Part shown: positions 62,101 through 64,000 of the stretch, in pieces
How positions within the stretch are numbered: position 1 is the first letter of the stretch
How the letters are laid out: each line of letters starts with the position of its first letter
Assembly: GCA_033002965.1 (NCBI GenBank)
Contig: JAURVB010002478.1
Location: forward strand, 1-64,000
Direction: 5' to 3'
Source: Piper betle
Lineage: Eukaryota; Streptophyta; Magnoliopsida; Piperales; Piperaceae
Length of the DNA stretch: 64,000 nucleotides
Notes under the pieces: model-generated
The model's input: the letters and a program-made list of their open reading frames with translations, nothing else
Databases searched by the model: none
Told to the model about the DNA's origin: nothing
Translations under genes and position numbers: made by a program

Positions 62101-64000
62101 CCTTAAATGAAAAGAGGCACACATATACACCCATTGATGTTAAAGAAATTAATGAACAAAGAAGCCAAATGTACCTCAAAATCATCATTAGTATCAAACA
62201 TGTCAATGCTTATATTTGCAATGGCGGAAGACAAAGTTTTTCCAAAAAATCTTTGTATTTGAACTTCAATCATATCTGGAGAACAGGGAACAGCAGGAAA
62301 ATAAGATTCCATCCTACATTGTATTTTACATGGACATAAAATTTAGAAGTTAAATAATCAGCGCACATAAAGCTTAAACTTAATTAAAATGGAATATATG
62401 TAAAAGCATATCATTCCAAGTACAAAAGAAACACCATCACTTAAACGTCTTCTCATAAAACCTTTTTTCTAAATAGGTGATAAACACAATACAAAAAAGG
62501 AATTATGATTTAAAAGAGTTGCTTTAGAAATAAGACAAACAACTGTGGGAAGGTACACATTATCACCACATGAATAAAATATTTGAAACACAGCATAAGA
62601 AGACGGCTCACATAGCCAAGGAAATTAAATAGGTAGACTGGAGCAAATGCAATTAACTTCGAAGGCGCACACATCATCCAATGTAGCTGGTTCATTACCT
62701 ACCATGCTAAAATATAAGTGCAGAACAAAAAACCTACGCATCTTCAGGTTCTTCTAAGTTTAACATTTATTCAAGCAAGTTGGGGAACACAAGTCGATCA
62801 ACTATGCCTCAAGAATATGTAATGATCAAGTTCTGCTAATCTCAAGCACCTGTTACCATGTCAACTACTTGAAGGAATGACTCCAGTTCCTTTATTCAAA
62901 TGCTTGTGATTCTACTAAATAATGATGTTATGATACATCCAATCCCCCATTAGGTCTAGCAGAAGTAAAGAAGTAGTGCACTACTAACCTGCATCAAATA
63001 CTGCATCATAATGCCCCCTACTAATCGTTGCCAACATCCGCAAAAAATAGTGATTACAATACGAACCTGGTTGGCCATTTAAAGAACCAAAAAATATAAG
63101 ATCGTTCGCCAAAGAGCATAAATCAGCAATATGTTAAAGTCAAAAAGCTACAACAGAACTCTACACTTTCATTTCATTGAGTTGTTTATATTATAATACC
63201 AGTAGTCCTCACTAACATAGGCAGTGCAACAGAACTGCATAATAGGAATCACCACCCAAATGAGAAACCCAGCAGACCAATTCATTAAAAGAATATCATA
63301 CCCAGAGTAACAGCAGCGAAATTTGAAGTTATTGTAAAGGTACCCATATATTCTTAAGATATCATTTTATTTTTATATTTATATTTTTATTTTTAGCATA
63401 TGCACGACATGGTTGTAACTCTTACAATCAAATATTGATATGATCATATATGTGCAATCATAGACAGCACGAAATTATGTAAGTCTTCAATTTTCTATAA
63501 AGCTATGAAATAAATTTTGCAGATAATGCTATTTAGTATTATCATCTTCACTAAAATCCAATTTAACCACCAATAAATGATACAAACACAAGAACATATT
63601 CCTTTAGGAAGCCTAATATGAGAACAGTTCAAAGGATTACCTATACCAAATGTAGAAATACGAGGTGACAGGGAACTACTTCTTGCAATATGACTTTCCA
63701 AAAGTTGACAAATACTACGCTCATCATCGACAGATCCATCAGTAACCAGAAAGATATAAGGAATGGAGTCTGAGGTATCAGATAGCAATTTCATTGCCTT
63801 CAAAAAACAAAAGATCCCAATTAAGTTTTGTCTTTATAATGATGGGATTATGATGATAAAAATAAGCCAAATGTTCTCTCTTGTCTGTAAAGTCAACAGC
63901 AGACAATGACATAGTTAAGACCAGGACACCAACAATGTTAAGAAAGGTAACATAATAGGCATATAGAGATGGATTTTTCAAGCATGAGCATAAAAATAAA
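59131..64000 (-). CDS. Inter-alpha-trypsin inhibitor heavy chain-like protein (VWFA domain), 3' part
   Basis: Seven minus-strand exons lie in the window: 63641-63797, 62989-63066, 62175-62275, 60795-60965, 60243-60317, 59828-59932 and 59131-59469, giving the last 341 residues. The 5' part lies beyond 64000. Exon 63641-63797 holds the end of a VWFA domain (IPYIFLVTDGSVDDERSIC, SPRISTFGIG), followed by GSYCNHYFLRMLA, EVQIQRFFGKTLSSAIANIS, SEAALVVYGRYQGGFP and QQAKDIPLDK. The tail is Cys-rich (CNCCCCVYCVRAC). Plant members have an N-terminal VIT domain and VWFA domain; their role is poorly known. All phases agree and no break is seen. A 560-bp transposon sits in the intron 60966-62174. Confidence 0.9.
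61314..61873. mobile_element. MITE-like TIR element inside an intron of the VWFA gene
   Basis: Left end CATTGTTGTAAAAATCAG and right end read in reverse CATTGTTGTGAGAATCAG form terminal inverted repeats about 560 bp apart. Flanks CTACAGAT (left) and CTACATAA (right) may be a diverged 8-bp target duplication. The subterminal parts hold AATCGG and GGTTCAAAC words; no coding capacity. Confidence 0.65.

Noticed and set aside
1..64000. CRISPR arrays, bacterial operons, riboswitches or phage-like systems
   Set aside because: Gene structure, introns and families are those of a plant nuclear genome; no regularly spaced repeats of CRISPR form were seen.

Overview
The window is nuclear DNA of a flowering plant. 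Genes are split by many GT-AG introns, intergenic DNA is very AT-rich, LTR-retrotransposon and small DNA-transposon debris is common, and several families are plant-specific (BURP, JAZ/TIFY, FLZ zinc finger, UBP1). The GC-rich 5' exons of the FLZ, polygalacturonase and JAZ genes against an AT-rich background would fit a non-grass monocot, but that is only a guess. I see no prokaryotic, organellar or viral block.

Layout: 1-7.1 kb is AT-rich repeat DNA with an LTR-like fragment. A complete four-exon BURP-domain gene lies on the minus strand (7131-8737). From 9.2 to 21.6 kb there is a large inverted repeat. Its outer arms (9225-10281 and 20497-21559) and inner arms (about 11.1-12.5 kb and 15.75-17.4 kb) surround a kinase relic cut at both ends. 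The inner arms each carry short LTRs and a copy of the 3' end of a beta-galactosidase gene. The left arm holds a truncated Ty3/gypsy end; the right arm holds the remains of another gene. From 21.6 to 26.2 kb I see no gene.

From 26 to 44 kb is a gene-rich island: an FLZ protein (26329-27116, plus), the RNA-binding protein UBP1 (28627-32993, minus), an 809-bp terminal-inverted-repeat transposon (35096-35904), the DNA cross-link repair nuclease SNM1 (36130-40587, minus), and a JAZ/TIFY jasmonate repressor (42608-43874, minus). Past a further AT-rich stretch lie a decayed GH28 polygalacturonase (50446-54659, minus), a 2-oxoglutarate dioxygenase relic (58120-58790, minus), and the 3' part of an inter-alpha-trypsin-inhibitor-heavy-chain-like (VWFA) gene that runs off the right edge (59131-64000, minus).

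UBP1 and SNM1 are otherwise intact, but each has exactly one missing base in a homopolymer run. That pattern may be assembly error rather than real loss. The polygalacturonase by contrast has two nonsense codons, two frameshifts and a small deletion and is a true pseudogene candidate. The genes do not form a pathway; this is ordinary plant gene order. The most unusual structure is the nested inverted repeat.
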